A stretch of 64,000 bases of DNA from Pholiota molesta (taxonomy: Eukaryota > Basidiomycota > Agaricomycetes > Agaricales > Strophariaceae). Made by a program: the position numbers and the translations under genes. Positions within the stretch are counted from its first letter, which is position 1. Each line of letters starts with the position of its first letter. The notes below the pieces were generated by a model. It made no database searches. It was not told where the DNA came from and saw only the letters and a program-made list of their open reading frames with translations. Below are positions 45,194-58,200 of this stretch, piece by piece. The stretch lies in contig JACGCK010000006.1 in assembly GCA_014925825.1 (NCBI GenBank), forward strand, positions 248,001-312,000, written 5' to 3'.

Positions 45194-46421
45194 CTAAGAA
45201 AGCTCGAGTTCAATATCAAAGACGCGTGTCTGGTCCATGTCATCATTGAAGCTGTTCCCAGTTAAAGGGTTTGCATCTTCCGTAGCTACCATGTCGGTTT
45301 CTATATCCCAAGGAGGACTGGGTTCCCTTGTTCTATTGCTTTGAGATTCTCTCGAACTTTGAATGGACGATGCTTCAGCGGCGGGTGCCCTCTTCCCCTG
45401 CGATGCAAGAATGGATAATGAGCTTGTGCCTTGATTTCGAAACGGTTTCTCGAATGCATTCTTTATGTTTTTGACTTTGACCTGCCCAAAGCCGGGAAGA
45501 TTTTGGAGTTGATCTGATGTCGCTTTGGATATATTAGCAAAACTCTGCAAAATTCCAGATGAAGCCACTTCAGACTTGTTTAACTGACTATGAATAATAT
45601 TTATTACATACACCAAATGAAGTCCGTAACGTCTCTACATCGGTCTTGTTGACTTTACTGATGGTGGTCAATGATGTGCGCAATATTGGAAGGTAGTCTT
45701 TCTCAGTTCGTTCCTTGATAAGATCGGGAGGTTTAAATTCGAATTGCTTGAAGGTCGTTAGATAATGACCAGCCTCTTCAAATCTGGAAAGAAACTCGAA
45801 TCGGCATGTGAAAAGATAAGAGATACTAAAGGGACAAACGAAAAAGCAACTATGACTGTGATTTCATTGATGAGGCATGCCTAGAAAAAATGTGTTCCAG
45901 TTGAAAGATTATGTATTGCGCATGAAACCGCTCACTTTTGTAAGCTCTCGAATCGGCTCTCGGTGCTCTGACTGGGATTGTTGTAGTGAGGCAATTTGGA
46001 GATGAAGAGGACGTTAAAGTGTACGCACGACGTCGCATAAAATTAAAAGGATTCTGAGATTGTAGAAACGCGCAAGTTTTTCTATGCGCGTGTGGATATA
46101 CTCTGGATGGAGGCGGTGATATTTAAGACTAGTGAATGCGTTGGGGGTGTCATAATTTATACAACAAGAAGGGATCATACCTAAGAAATAAAACCCCTGT
46201 GGTTCTGCCAACCTGGTAATCCGCGACTATGTCGCCAAATTCCTTCCCTACATTTCTGATACATTCGAGGACTGGATTTCCGCGCTTTGAATGGCATCTA
46301 TAAGCAGTACCAAAGTATGCGTAATTATTTCACACACCTGTAGCGGGCTTACAACAATGTTATTGCCTGAAGCAGGAATAACAACAGGTGGTGCGTTGGG
46401 GTTCAAGGTGGTTGAAGACAT
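45194..46421 (-). CDS. RAD10: DNA excision repair protein ERCC1/Rad10
   Basis: The start at 46421 opens a short disordered N-terminus, then the next exons read GNPVLECIRNVGKEFGDI and ADYQVGRTTGVLFLSLKYH, the start of the nuclease-like core. RLHPEYIHTRIEKLARFYNL and LILCDVSEHREPIRELTK follow, with the degenerate nuclease motif expected of ERCC1. Then come TVIVAFSFEEAGHYLTTFKQ and KPPDLIKERTEKDYLP. The tandem helix-hairpin-helix end is ALRTSFG-like in position: LRTSFGSFANISKATSDQLQ continuing into LPGFGQVKVKNI, which docks on XPF/Rad1. A long acidic Ser-rich C-terminal tail is additional. With XPF it cuts DNA 5' of lesions in nucleotide excision and crosslink repair. Its start lies only 148 bp from the HDAC stop on the same strand. 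Confidence 0.94.
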
Positions 46422-46569
46422 CTACAGCCACTTACATTTACCTAAAAATAGACTACTTATTGCAGGGTTACGTAATCGTTCATTCCCTGGCCTAGCCCGC
46501 AAGTATTGCACCTAAGTAATACACAGCGTCCTACTTCAGTCAGAATAAAAGATCTACAAATATTAAATA

Positions 46570-49462
46570 TTATGGGTATCTATTGGTGCGATTAGAGAGT
46601 GGATATTCCGACAGTTGCTCTTTCACGAAGTCTTTGATTGCTGGTAAACCTCGGTTGATCAACTTAATTTGTCGCGTTTCGTCTAGAAGAGAATAAATAA
46701 GTCAGAATAAGCTCTGGCGGAGATACTCACTGATTGGGACGATAGTTCCATGCCGTCTCAAATCTTTAGGCTTGACGATGGGGCCCATTATGGGGTGAGT
46801 CGATGGCACAATTACCAGAGAGCACTATAGATCTACATTAGCTGCGATCTCTTGACCATAATCCCCGTTACCTTCTGATACCAAGTACGCACGTCTTCAT
46901 TATCTTGAGGGGATGAAGGCATTTTCTGCAAGCCCATCACTTGAATGAAGACTTTGACAGATTTTGTAACGCCAATAGCTGATGTTGAGGGCATCACTGA
47001 AAGTTATAAAAACTGATGAAGTGTGAGGATTTACCACGGCTATTGACTAAATCGACCAATGGTTTACATCCCGGTCCATGACCAATAAGGATCACTCGCT
47101 GAGCACTAGAAAGCCTGATGGAGCATGAGCACCCCGATGGCATGAAATAAAAGAAAAGCATTACTGGACGTAATTGTCCCATAGATAAATTAGGACATCC
47201 TTCCCAATATCCTCCATTGTTTTGTGTCGCTGGAGGGCATTAGTTTGCGCTGGTATCAAAGACTATTATTCCTTACCGGCGGAGCGATGGTGGCAGGCTT
47301 GGGATATAGATTTGCATCAAGCAAAGCAAATTTTTCTTCCTTCACCCAATTAACAAGTTGTTTGGAAAAATCGATCTGGTATACGAAATTTAACTTGGAA
47401 TAAAGGATCATGAAGATATCGCAACCACCTACAAGATATGAGCGCTCCAAGTTGGCATCACAGGTAGCAGAAGATTCGAGTTCAAGGCGTAAATTGCCGC
47501 TGGAAATTTTTTTGAATTGAATTCTAAAAGGGTGCGAAATCAGATCTACAAGACTCACAATTCATGTACAAAAACTACAAGTGTCTTGTTCTCAAATATG
47601 TCCGGTCTACATGACAAAGTGAGGAATCTCTAACAAGAAGCAAATGAAACAGGGTACTCACGTGCACATAATTTGAGAGGAAAATCGATCTTCTAGTTCT
47701 GGAGTCATGAGCGGGACTTGCATCAAGTCATGGGTTTTAAACATATAGTGTTGGCGATGGATTTTAAGGATCTCTGCAATAGCAGAGTTAGCAAGCATTG
47801 TCTGAGAAAAAAGGCTAATTAATACTCACCCGGTATCGAGAAACTAATTTCCTCGAAGTCTGGGGGGAAAACTTGTTATTTTCAAGATTGTTGAACGGGG
47901 TGTATCAGTATCACCTTCTCGAGGTTCGCAGGCTTTCGGATCAAGGCTCTTCCAGTATTTGCTCTGTTCACGAGCGACTAGCCAAACAGTTTCAGTCGCT
48001 GCTTCATTAGCTTGCAATGGAGGAAGTTCGTCGGGCGGTTGACCAAGGAGAACCCTGGTTACTGCCAATGCTGATTTCGAAATGGATTCAAGATTATAAC
48101 CACCCTGGTGATACGATATGTGATCTAAAGCAGCAACATTAATAGATGGACGAATGCTGACCTCTAGAGCGACAACCAACTTTCCACCGGCTAGTCCGGA
48201 GAGCATATGTGTCATATGTGCATATCCAGCAGGCGAAACTAAACACTCTCCAAGTTCATCCCCCGCAGCAGCATCAAAGCCAGCAGAAACTAATGTATGT
48301 CAGTATGATGAATCGGTAAGAGATATGAGGGCTTTTGACTGACTAATGACAAGCTCGGGAGCGAATTCCATTGCAATGGGCATTATAACTTTCTGGAAGG
48401 CGTAGATGTACTCCGCATCTCCCATCCCCTTCTCTGGCCATGGGATATTCACCGAACTGAAAATGATATGATTAGCCACTCGCTGAAAAAGTTATAGACG
48501 CGCACTATCCAACGCCAGGACCCTCTCCCGTTGAAACCATTGATCCATAAGGACCGCAAGGATAGAATGTTCCTTGTTCATAACGGTGCAGAGAAATATA
48601 GAGCACGGAAGGATCGTCGTAGAATGCTCTCTGGGTTCCGTTTCCTTGTCTCTGTCAATTACTTAACCTCAACCCTTAAATAGGGAAACGCGCCTACCAT
48701 GATGTACATCCCTTTCAGACGAAGTTAGATATGATTATTGAAGGCGTTTAAGTCTACATACCAATCAAGGATTAAGATCTTTTTTAAAGGGGTGCTCTCT
48801 TGAACTACCCGTGCTGCAACGGAAACATTATTGAAGAAACAAAAGCCCATGTGTTCATCCGGTTCAGCATGGTGACCAGGAGGGCGTACAATGGCAAAAG
48901 TCTTCTTCAGCTCATTACGGGCAACAGAAAGACAAGCTTCGATAACGCCCCCACAGCTCAGTAGAGCAGCACGGGTGGTACCAGGCATTACATACAGAGA
49001 CATTTGTTCATAATATTCTTCCGAGTCCGCTCTGGCTTGATCACTTAAGTCTATATATCGCCCTCAGCTTTGTCTTACGAGTAATATATGAATATGACAA
49101 TTGCATGCATACTCACATTGAATAGCTATGACTTTGTCCCAGTGATCTTCACTATGAACGAGCAGCGCTTCCTCTTTGCGGACCTCTCGAATGGGAATCC
49201 ATTTCATCCTTTTATTAAGTTGATCACGGACGATTGTATGCCAAATTTGTTGGATTCGGAGAGGTTGTTCAGGGTGCCCATGCGGTGAAAAATGGGACAT
49301 CATTTCCGACGAGTAAATATATCCAACGGCAAAGTTGTCTGGATTGAGTGGAAGCGACGAAGCGCGTGGCCGACGCGCGACAGAGCTATCGACTGTCTTC
49401 GCTCCCATTGTTGGAGGACCAACCTCGTTGTCTACGTCCATGGGATGAATTTCGTTTTCCAT
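46570..49462 (-). CDS. HDA1: class II histone deacetylase, Hda1/Clr3 type, with C-terminal Arb2 domain
   Basis: The start is the ATG at 49462 ([11 protein letters not shown]). The deacetylase domain follows: [25 protein letters not shown] and LLVHSEDHW. The catalytic His pair is in [20 protein letters not shown], and the zinc and charge-relay segment is [68 protein letters not shown] and [13 protein letters not shown] complete it. After a linker, the C-terminal half is the Arb2 alpha/beta-hydrolase-like fold found only in fungal Hda1/Clr3 proteins ([39 protein letters not shown]). It removes acetyl groups from histones H2B/H3 for silencing. Ten or more exons; internal junctions were joined by motif continuity. 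Confidence 0.94.
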
Positions 49463-50115
49463 TTCTGAGGCAATGAAGGATGTCCCTCTGCCGGGCGGAA
49501 AGTTTGGGATAACCAAGGGTGGTAAGTATGCCAGTCAATTGATCAATGAATGCTCTCAAATCTCCGCTTGCCCTTTCGTTGATAATAAACACAAATAGCG
49601 TGTCCTTTAGTACGTACTACGAGCTTCTAACTGAGGTTCAAGCGTTCAAGACTCAAGTGCGAGTCGAAAGTTTGAAGTTTTTCCTGGCCTTCAAATCTGC
49701 TAAGAGCAGAAGTGCAGGACCAAGTGAACGCTTATTTCTCATTTTGATTCGAACGGGAGGACAAGGCAAACTCTTTATGGATACAATTTGAATAAATATC
49801 AAACCAATATCAAACTTTAACTGAAAAAGTAGTGTACAATTCCACAACACAACAAAAAGGACAATGTCCTATCCATACTACCACTAGTAAACATGAGTAC
49901 GGGCTACCAGAACAGTATAGGGGGGAAATCCGTAGATATGGTGCAGCTTTTAGAGCTCTGCAATACTAGACTTCAATGATAATTCATATGGACAGTCTCG
50001 AGAACTTCGACTCGGTGAATAATCCCTGCGATGTCGCGTCAAGGACCCCCGATCACGACTACTGGATTGTCGAATCCTTCTACTGATCTCAGAGACATTC
50101 CTGTTCATCAATAGT
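49463..50115. other. intergenic, no gene recognised
   Basis: About 650 bp between the end of a DUF6533 gene and the start of the deacetylase gene, both on the minus strand. It should hold the HDA1 promoter. No exon-like sequence is seen. Confidence 0.45.
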
Positions 50116-51526
50116 TCAATCTCTGCTCTCCTGACTCATGGAAGAAAACACCGACCATCGATTGTTGGAGGAAATTAAGATGCTTTCCAATGCAATCTCA
50201 TCGGAAAAGATCGTGGTGAATATTATTGTCGTTGATGTACCAGGTACTTCGTTCATTGTCGATACGGTTTGCATATTGATAATAAGTCGACAGGTCTATA
50301 TTTAAAGGCAGTAAGTCAGGGTAACGTATATAATCATTTGGCAAATTCTTACAGTGCACGAGACGGCCGAGAGAAGCCACCTATAGGAAGTATTTTTGGG
50401 TTAGATTCAGATATTTGAAACGAAAAAAGTAAAGCACTAACGCATATCCAGTGACAGCAAAAGACATATTACAGAGGGTATATATGACTACAGTAAGTGA
50501 AAAGACTGAACACGTGAATAAGGACATAGGTCGATGTAAGTAAGAATCGAGACCTACTGGTTGACATGACAAAGGCCAAAGTTCCGTCTCGTATCATTAA
50601 CCGCACTAGCGGGACTGTCCTCAAGGAGCTTCTTCTATATTTTACCAAGGTTAACGCCAGAACGACGCATTGGATGGAGATTGAACATAATCTACAATAG
50701 GATGAGCAATGTCAACAGATTTAAAGCGACCGACTACCTACCCAAAGTATGCAAATGATGCAGGAAGATGTGAGAGCAACAAATACGGATCGAAGTCATG
50801 ACTGGGTAAGTTTAGGGACAGTCCGAGAGTGGCCACGACAATTTCAATTATCAGAAAAGCTATGAGAAGCGTCGCGAGCCATTTTGGTTGGTTGTACAGG
50901 GCATATACTAGAAATGTGTTAGACAATTGCCCGTCAAATCATATGAGTGAGACTGCTTACCCCGCGCCATTAGCACAATTTCTAAAGCAGAAACCGCTAG
51001 TGCTGCCACTATCACTTGACTAGCACACCATCCACGCAATAATGATAAATTCAACCTGCATCCAGATACGATGGCTGCCTCCAAAGTTCGGCTGATACTG
51101 GATTAGAGGTGTTTAAATCGGCAGGGACGAACAAGGGTTACAGTGATCCGCCTTACAGTTGAATGGCAATAACGAAGTATCGTGAAAAAATAAACATCCA
51201 TTTCAGCCAAGAACGATTGCTTTTCCTATTATGCTGGTGAGAATGTGTGTTAATATCCGAGGATTTACTCACATCCAAATTAACTCGACTTCTGTGTCAA
51301 ATGTGATAGCCCATTCCCTTTGACGAGCAACAGATTAGCATACTACTACAGTTCATCTGACAACCCATTACGGGCTATAAATACCAGAGTAGGACGGATA
51401 ATGCTGCAGCTGTGATAACAACGTCGTTATGTTGAATAAAATAACCTCAGGATTGGTATGATACGTACCAGAGGATCTGTTGAGAGCAGTTTGTAGTGAA
51501 TGAGAGATCCCTCCGACTCCAAGCAT
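50116..51526 (-). CDS. DUF6533-domain multi-pass membrane protein (second copy)
   Basis: Many small exons read from the ATG at 51526 (MLGVGGISHSLQTALN) to TGA at 50116. The DUF6533 signature is exact: AAALSVLLWEWAITFDTEVE then LIW, followed by RKSNRSWLKWMFIFSRYFVI. The later membrane segments are GWCASQVIVAALAVSALEIV, VYALYNQPKWLATLLIAFLI, HDFDPYLLLSHLPASFAYFG, CVVLALTLVKYRRSS, and the hallmark RDGTLAFVMSTS. The final motif CRLIINMQTV and a short polar cytosolic tail close the protein. It has about seven membrane segments. It is only distantly similar to the member at 10.9-13.0 kb and represents a different subgroup. Function unknown; the family is strongly expanded in mushrooms. Confidence 0.82.
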
Positions 51527-51992
51527 AAATTACTGCAAATGAACAGCCCGTTTTTCGAGCCTTAAGGGTCGAATCCCTGGCTGGCTTTCAGCTCCAAAAT
51601 AGGAGGGTGGCCTGAGTGGCGGCAGGCCAGCGCTTATAAACCCCAGATGGATGGTGAAGAGTAGTTCTCGTATGTGGTCGTTCAGTTCAAGTGATGTTTA
51701 TTTGTGCCGATGTGAGCATGAGAAAATTGGGAATCCATACATATTTGAATTTGATTCCTACATACGACTCATCAATTGCTTTAACTTGCCACTTTTTCTG
51801 AACGAGCGGCCGCATGAAGCCGCATGACGATCATCGATGATCTCTGTGATCTTGCACCTGATGTGCGAGGAGCGCTGAGGCTTGGCTGAGGCAGTGACAC
51901 ACGGCGGCGCCGGGCGGTACACTTGATTCGATGGCGAAACGCAATGTAGTACTGCCTCAACAAGGTTGCATGCACATCAAACATATCCCACG
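51527..51992. promoter_or_regulatory. divergent intergenic region
   Basis: About 470 bp between two genes pointing apart, so it contains two promoters. It also carries a tRNA-like patch (GGGTCGAATCCC near 51570 and TGGCCTGAGTGG near 51608) whose order is wrong for a normal tRNA gene. A TATAAA lies at 51636-51641. Confidence 0.4.
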
Positions 51993-53157
51993 ATGCTGGG
52001 CCAGAAATACACCGATCTCGAGTCTCGACCTTCTCTTCGTCGTTCGTGTTGTACCATGGCTTTCAGCTATCGGCGCTTGTTCTTTGGGGGCACCACATGC
52101 TGCTGTTGTCTACCTGTGCGCTTGGGTGTCATAGTAATGTCAAGCCTGGGAGCCTTGGTAGCTGGTATACTCATGATTATCCTCTGGTTTGAGCTATCCG
52201 GTGCGTTATGCGGTTCAGTTGCCTTTGAAGGAATACTAACCACTATATGCCTCTTCCACATAGTGACATTGTATATGACTACTCAAGAACGTGTCGCCTT
52301 TATTCTAGCAGCTTTGACAGAGACTGTCATGTTTGCGGCGTCCATTCTGGGGTTGGTGTCTTGTCTTTCTCTCAACTTCGTTCCTTAACATTCGTTCGAC
52401 GTATAGTTTAGTGGGTGCAATTGTTCGAAAGCAACTATTCACACAGATATACGCCTACATCCTTTATGTCAACTTGTTCGTCAATGTTGCCGTAGCCGCA
52501 TACTTGACCTTCGAAGTTACGCGTGCTTCTTCCAATGCGGAGAGCTTGGCTTGTCAGACCGCCATTCAAGACCCTGGAGCGCAAAGCCAATGTACTGGTC
52601 TGTTGACTTTCGCCAAGGCAGTATATCTAGTCATCGCTGGCACAGTTCTTTTAGTGGAACTTTGTCAGTATTGTCTTTCTCGTGCCCCAATCCCTATCGA
52701 CTTAACTTAACCTGATTTCACAGATGGAACTATCGTCGCTACTCGTTATCTCAATCAACTTCAACGAGAGAAAGGCGCAGCACGGGCTTCAAGACAAGAC
52801 ACCGAATGGGCGTTCCAGCTAAAGCCCAGAAACCAGCATCATTATTCTCAACTACCTGAGCCAGGGTCTAAATACTCATTAGATCCGTCATATCTTGGGC
52901 CATCGGATGTCGAATTTAATCCTTATGAAGAAACACGACTCCCATCCACAACTCACATAAATCATGCTGTACTCGGAAACGATTTGGATATCACAGGACC
53001 TCCACCGCCTATCGAAATAGGGTATGGAGGGGGTTCGTGGACTCATGACGCAATCGTAGATGAAGAGAAAGAGAGGCTTAAACGGAGAGATCAAGTAGAC
53101 GGTCAGGCTACTCCAGGTCGAGAGGTTGAATCTGGTCAGAAGAACGGACTTGTATAG
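51993..53157 (+). CDS. hypothetical four-helix (tetraspan) membrane protein
   Basis: The start at 51993 gives MLGQKYTDLESRPSLRR, then FGGTTCCCCLPVRLGVIVM with a conserved-looking Cys cluster. The next helices are SSLGALVAGILMIILWF, a second at ILTTICLFHIVTLYM, a third at FILAALTETVMFAASIL, and more at AYILYVNLFVNVAVAAYLTF and FAKAVYLVIAGTVLLVELC. A lumenal loop between the last two has two Cys (ACQTAIQD, SQCTGLL). A long hydrophilic C-terminal tail ends at 53157. At least three exons are joined (breaks near 52351-52407 and 52673-52722). The pattern is common in Agaricomycete genomes, but I know no function. A second in-frame ATG at 52056 is a possible start. Confidence 0.7.
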
Positions 53158-53571
53158 CAGGATTTAGTAGGGAAATTTGGATGTTTTATGGACTCTGGCG
53201 CATATGTATTTTTAACGTAGCTCATGTAGTATGGCAATGAATATATTGCAGACATGCGATACTGAGTTGCTGCTTTACAGTTTCGGTTCGGCTTCCTCGG
53301 CAACGTCGAAAGTTTGACATGAATGGGTTCGCCACACAAGCTGTGTGATAGACCGAGGGTTGTTCCTTGGTGCGGCGTGCCCAACCCAGTGGGGTGGAAG
53401 TTAGTCGTCGAGTCTCGACTCGAATCTACCTCCTTCTATACCACAATACCGACTGTTCTTGCATAGCTTCATATATACATGTCATGCACAAGCGTTTCCA
53501 TGGACAGAGACAGCACATCATCCACTCGGTGTGTCCTAACTATTCCCATTAACTCTGATTTCAGCTGAGGA
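53158..53571. other. intergenic, no gene recognised
   Basis: About 410 bp between two genes on the same strand, expected to hold the DSC4 promoter. Confidence 0.4.
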
Positions 53572-54382
53572 ATGAGGCGTATTATCCAGCTAGACTCACT
53601 CTTATATCAATTGCATACGCTTTCTTTCTTTCTTTCGCCCTCACTATGGATCTATGCAGGTCGGGTGCTGTCACAATTCCAATATTCCAAACCTCGAGAG
53701 CTCGACCCCACGCGCTCCTTGCTGTTCTTCTACACAATGGTGCTGCTTTTCAACGTACCCTCTCTATGGTATCATTTTATTAAAGAAGCAGTCGAGGGAC
53801 GAATTATCATCCTTGACTTCATTGGAATGTGTACGTTCTACTTCAGTTGATTGCAGATGGTATTCTGACGCTTTCCGAAATGTAGCCTACTCTCCATCCA
53901 AAATTCAACTATGCACCCTCGACCTCTTCATTATCGCTTTGCAGCTCTTACTCACTACCATTGCATACGAAACTTCGGTATATTATGACAACGATGATGC
54001 GGATCCACATGATCTACTTTTGCCCAGTCTCGCGACACCTTTGCCACTCCCATTGTTCCAGTCTCCGATCGAAAGTTCACCATCTTCAACACATCCTAAA
54101 GCGATCTCTACTTTCGATACACACGACACACCCCTTGTCATCGATTTACACTTCGATTCAATTATGACTCATCTTCGACAACCTCCCCCTCCTCCGCGTA
54201 GGACAAATCCCGACCGCGTATCTGTTCCTAACACGACTCAGTGGGTGCCTGGTATGTGGATGCGTACTACAAGGCGAATTCGAGATGCAACAAGAACCGT
54301 TGGTAGACCGCCAATAGTCCCAGGAGGTAGGGTCAGTAGAGAAGGCAGGATTCCTGGTGCATTGGATAGTGGATCAGAATAA
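53572..54382 (+). CDS. dsc4: Dsc E3 ligase complex subunit 4-like protein (DUF1746)
   Basis: Two exons, 53572-53830 and 53886-54382, around a 55-nt intron. The N-terminal DUF1746 domain is clear: IIQLDSLLYQLHTLSFFLSP, LWIYAGRVLSQFQY, RSLLFFYTMVLLFNVPSLWY, IIILDFIGM, and after the splice YSPSKIQLCTLDLFIIALQ. This gives about three to four membrane helices. The C-terminal half is a hydrophilic Pro/Ser/Arg-rich tail (PPPPPRRTNPDR, RTTRRIRDATRTVGRPP). In fission yeast Dsc4 belongs to the Golgi Dsc E3 ubiquitin ligase that cleaves the sterol regulator SREBP under low oxygen. That assignment is by domain only. The start is the first ATG of the domain. Confidence 0.85.
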
Positions 54383-54532
54383 CACACTCGGATGGACTGT
54401 GTACATAGTATACTTATTGTTATTAATCTAAAAGTAATCGATATCGGTAGAATTGATCACCTACCCAGCTCCTATTGCACTGTGTACCCACTCTCCAGAT
54501 GAATACATATGGGAAGCTTCATCGTGGTCTTT

Positions 54533-54747
54533 TCATCTAGCAAGAAAGTAAATCTTTGCGGCATAAGTCGCGCACTGAATAATTCACTTACTGATTCACG
54601 CACACAGGACCTGAATAGATTAAATTCGTCTTTACAGATATCTTTTGTGACATCTGTATATGTAGCGACGATGCACTTTGCGTATGCGGTTGCTTGAGCT
54701 GAACAGGTAGTAGTAGCATGAAATGCCAGTCGCTTTATTGGTCGCAT
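54533..54747 (-). CDS. twin CX9C mitochondrial protein (NDUFAF8-like)
   Basis: A small protein beginning MRPIKRLAFHATTTC. It carries two C-x9-C pairs, CSAQATAYAKC and CKDEFNLFRSC, the coiled-coil-helix-coiled-coil-helix signature of intermembrane-space proteins folded by Mia40. Spacing and residues resemble NDUFAF8, an assembly factor of respiratory complex I. A short intron (38 nt, GTAAGTG donor) may follow VRES, with the stop at 54533. Without splicing the frame runs to 54472 with no likeness. A start 12 codons upstream at 54783 is possible. It is antisense and converges on the DSC4 gene 150 bp away. Confidence 0.75.
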
Positions 54748-55232
54748 TGGTGGCTTCGCTGCTTGGAAAGTGGAAGAGACCATCCCGCCCCGGAGTTATT
54801 TTGGAGTATTTAGTTTCAAGGGAAAGAATTTGAAGGACTTTCAAGGTGCTTTGACTCCAGGCAAGTGGTTGAGTTACAGACGATCGGAGCAATTACGCGG
54901 AGTCAACACCTCGGCTTACGTTATCTGTCGCCTAACCCATACTTGATTGAACGTTGAACTTCAGCCTCACCCCATTCGCCTTCCGACCATCAAAGAGTTA
55001 GCTATTGCTCAGCGCCAAGCAGGCTGAACATGGTACGGTACATATAAGCGAGTGATTTGAAAAAGCAGGGTCACTCAATTCTACTCAACAGAAATACCTT
55101 CATCTTGACCTACAATATACTTGCTAGGCAATACTGAAGGACCAGTCGGCGTTCAGTCAGAACATCGCTTTCAAACTTTATTCATAAGCCAGAACTGTGC
55201 CGCCTTTGGTTTTCCAATACTCCGACAGGAAC
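54748..55232. promoter_or_regulatory. divergent promoter region between the CX9C gene and CSF1
   Basis: About 485 bp between two start codons pointing apart. No individual element is claimed. Confidence 0.4.
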
Positions 55233-58200
55233 ATGGTCGACTTCAACCGTCTTCTCTTAGTCGCGTGCATTGCTATTGTGGTCGCATTGATTCTCTATTT
55301 CTTCTACTGGAATCGGTTCATCGGTTTCGTTATTGGACAAACAATTCGCATTCTATTTTGGAACCAAGAAGGTGCAAGTCTTTGGGTTGAGATTGGTGAG
55401 TGCGAATCTTTCTGGGATTCAGTATAACGTGTTAAAAGTACGACACCCAGGCTCGATTCATTTCTCTCTCCTAACTGGACGGATACTTCTCAAGGATGTG
55501 CGCTATCACTCAAGCAATCAAACTATCAAGATTGTTACTGGACAAATTCAATGGAGATATTGGACTAGATACCCCACAACTGAGGAAGAAATCGAATCGA
55601 TCCGAGGCAACGACAGTAAGGCTTGATTAGTTGCCTTGAACAAGATACTAACGTCTTCGAATAGTCAGGAATTCAACCCGTCTATTATCTTGTCGCATCC
55701 ATCTCTCTTTCCAAGGCTTGGAGTGGTTCATATACAACAAAACAGCCGCATATGACAACATCATAGATCAAATGGAGAGAATAACTCGTCCGACTTCGCG
55801 ATCTAGCTCCCACCATAGATTCTTTTCACGATTTTCTAGACAAGGTATGCCTTCATGGGACTCGCTCCTTTAACCTGTTTCTTATCTCCTACTGTAGACA
55901 ATCAATCGCCATTTCATCCACCATCTTCAGTTAGGTCTGCAATCCATGTTCCAGCTGTACTCCACCGAGCGTTGGTTTGGGTCAGAGGGCAATTACCCAC
56001 CCTTGACCCGAAAGATCTTTTGCCTTTGGGTATTCATATACAGAAAGGCGCAATTATTTTAGGAAACCCATCGACTCCAAGTCTTCTTGTCGCTGAATTT
56101 CAGGATGCTTTGGGAACGTATGGCATTACTCCAGTTTGTGACCTATTCAATTTCAAATGCTACTTTGAAATAACTCTTAATAGTCTAGATCAAAGTGCGA
56201 CCTCTATAAGCAAGTCCTGGGGCTCAAATTTCGGGATTCCCTAATCCGATTAGTCCAGAACGAAGATTACATTGACCCTATGGCGACCTTAGGATCACTT
56301 GTTCATAGTGGAATAAAACGGTAAACCATTTCATTGGCTTTCCTTGCGATCAATAATTGGAATTGTCTTCCTCAGTCATCCGACCTCCCGAAAACCCTCG
56401 TCCTATCAATCCTATCGAACGTTCATGAAATTATGGCGCCAAGTGGGTTTGTACAAACTTGTGGCAGACTACTTCGCAACCAGACGCTCTCAACGAGCTG
56501 CACACCACTCGTCCACCTCTTTCCTTCCGTTCCACAAGTCTAAGAAAGCAATAGATGAAGACACACCGATTGGTGTTGATTTTTCAACGTTTGAATATGC
56601 TATAGAGCGCAGAATTCTAGAGGCGCCTATCCTTGAGTTGACATATTATGTGGATGTTGTTGGCGAAGTAGCTTTGCAACCTATTGACCCACGATATGCT
56701 GGAGGTGGAGTATATGACATTGGAAATGGTGATACAGCTCCAGAATGGGGATTCGATCTCGTCATTTATGGAGGCACCTTGCGCTATGGGCCTTGGGCAG
56801 ACCGACAAAGGTAAATTAGCTTCGTTCAGCTTTCTTTGCTAGAATTGAACCGTATTTTGCAGAGCTGAATTGCAGCGCGCTTTTTTCCCCCCAACATATC
56901 GTGATTCGGAAATTACACCTCAGCTCAAACCCGGAGACAAGCGCACGTGGACAGCACTGCAAATTTTCATTGAACTTCGTGAAGAAACATCCGTCTATAT
57001 TCCATTTCGCGAAGCATCCAAGGTAATTCCTTGTCTCATATTGCGAGTTGACCATTCTCAATATATGAAAGGACTGGCAATGGGATGGGGTCACCTCAAT
57101 TCCGCAACGGCCCCGAAAAAGAGAACCAGCCGCTATCAACGTAGCTGTTGGAGATCGTTCATCTATTAACTACCTCGTGCCTATGGTTATAGGTCCTTCT
57201 GGATATGAATCAACCCTCGAAGTCCATCTTGATACTGTGACCATCACTTCAAGTCTCAACGATATCCGATTAATATCTTCTGAATCCTCCCGAGTGTGTC
57301 TCGTTAATAATTCTCACCAAGTCCGCGAGGTCTGATGCATTGTCTAGATCCGCTGTGAACTCCCATCTCCAATCGAATGGGACGCAGAACGCACATGTCT
57401 TATTGCCATGTACCTACGCCAACCTGTTTTATATTTGCTGCGGGACCATATCAATATGTTCTCAGATCTGGGAAGAGATTGGGCATCGGGGCCTCCCACT
57501 GACTATCAGAAATTTGTTCCCATGATCTACACCTTCCGTCTCGAAATGCACCATTTCGAATTGAACCTCTATGCCAATGACCAAAATATCGTGGACAAGC
57601 CACTCATCAAGGAGGAAAATGGTAACGTTTCTTGCTTCCGTTTCTCCTGAGTTTTACCGACCTTCAAATCAGCTTTGGTCACCCTTCGGGGACCGCACCT
57701 AAAGGCAGTAACGACAATACCTTTGAACGAATTTAGGCCCGAGTCGACAACGATTTCATTCGACACGGTAGCAAATGATCTCACTGCTGACTTTTCCTTA
57801 CCACGCTGGAACACCCATGCTTTGCACATGCCTTCTGAAGGGGTGAGCCTTTTCAAGACAGCGTCCTTCGATTTCAACGGCTCGTATCTTTACTTCGCGG
57901 CAGTCCATGAAGAAAATGTCGAGCAACTCAAGTTGGATTTTGATGTATGGATCACTGATCTGAAATCTTGTCCACTATGCTCACCTATTCCACAGATCAA
58001 AGACGTTGTTTACCATGCTTATGGATGGTCAATTCGCTATTTCATGGTACTGCGTGACAACTACCTCGGATCCTTCACACACTTTCAGACTCTTGCTGAA
58101 TATTTAGACAAACGGAACCGAAATTTACAAGTGGGGGATCCAGTTCAATTGAAATACCGCCCTGGAAAGGTATATCAATGTATTCTACAAAATAATTCTT

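Noticed and set aside
51560..51640. tRNA-like elements: GGGTCGAATCCC (B-box-like) followed downstream by TGGCCTGAGTGG (A-box-like)
   Set aside because: The order is the reverse of a normal tRNA gene, the T-loop is one base short, and no acceptor or anticodon stem could be built on either strand. A permuted tRNA would be extraordinary, and the match is weak.
56130..56250. Suspected frame break in CSF1
   Set aside because: A normal intron (GTTTGTGACC to CTTAATAG) restores the frame, so no error is needed.
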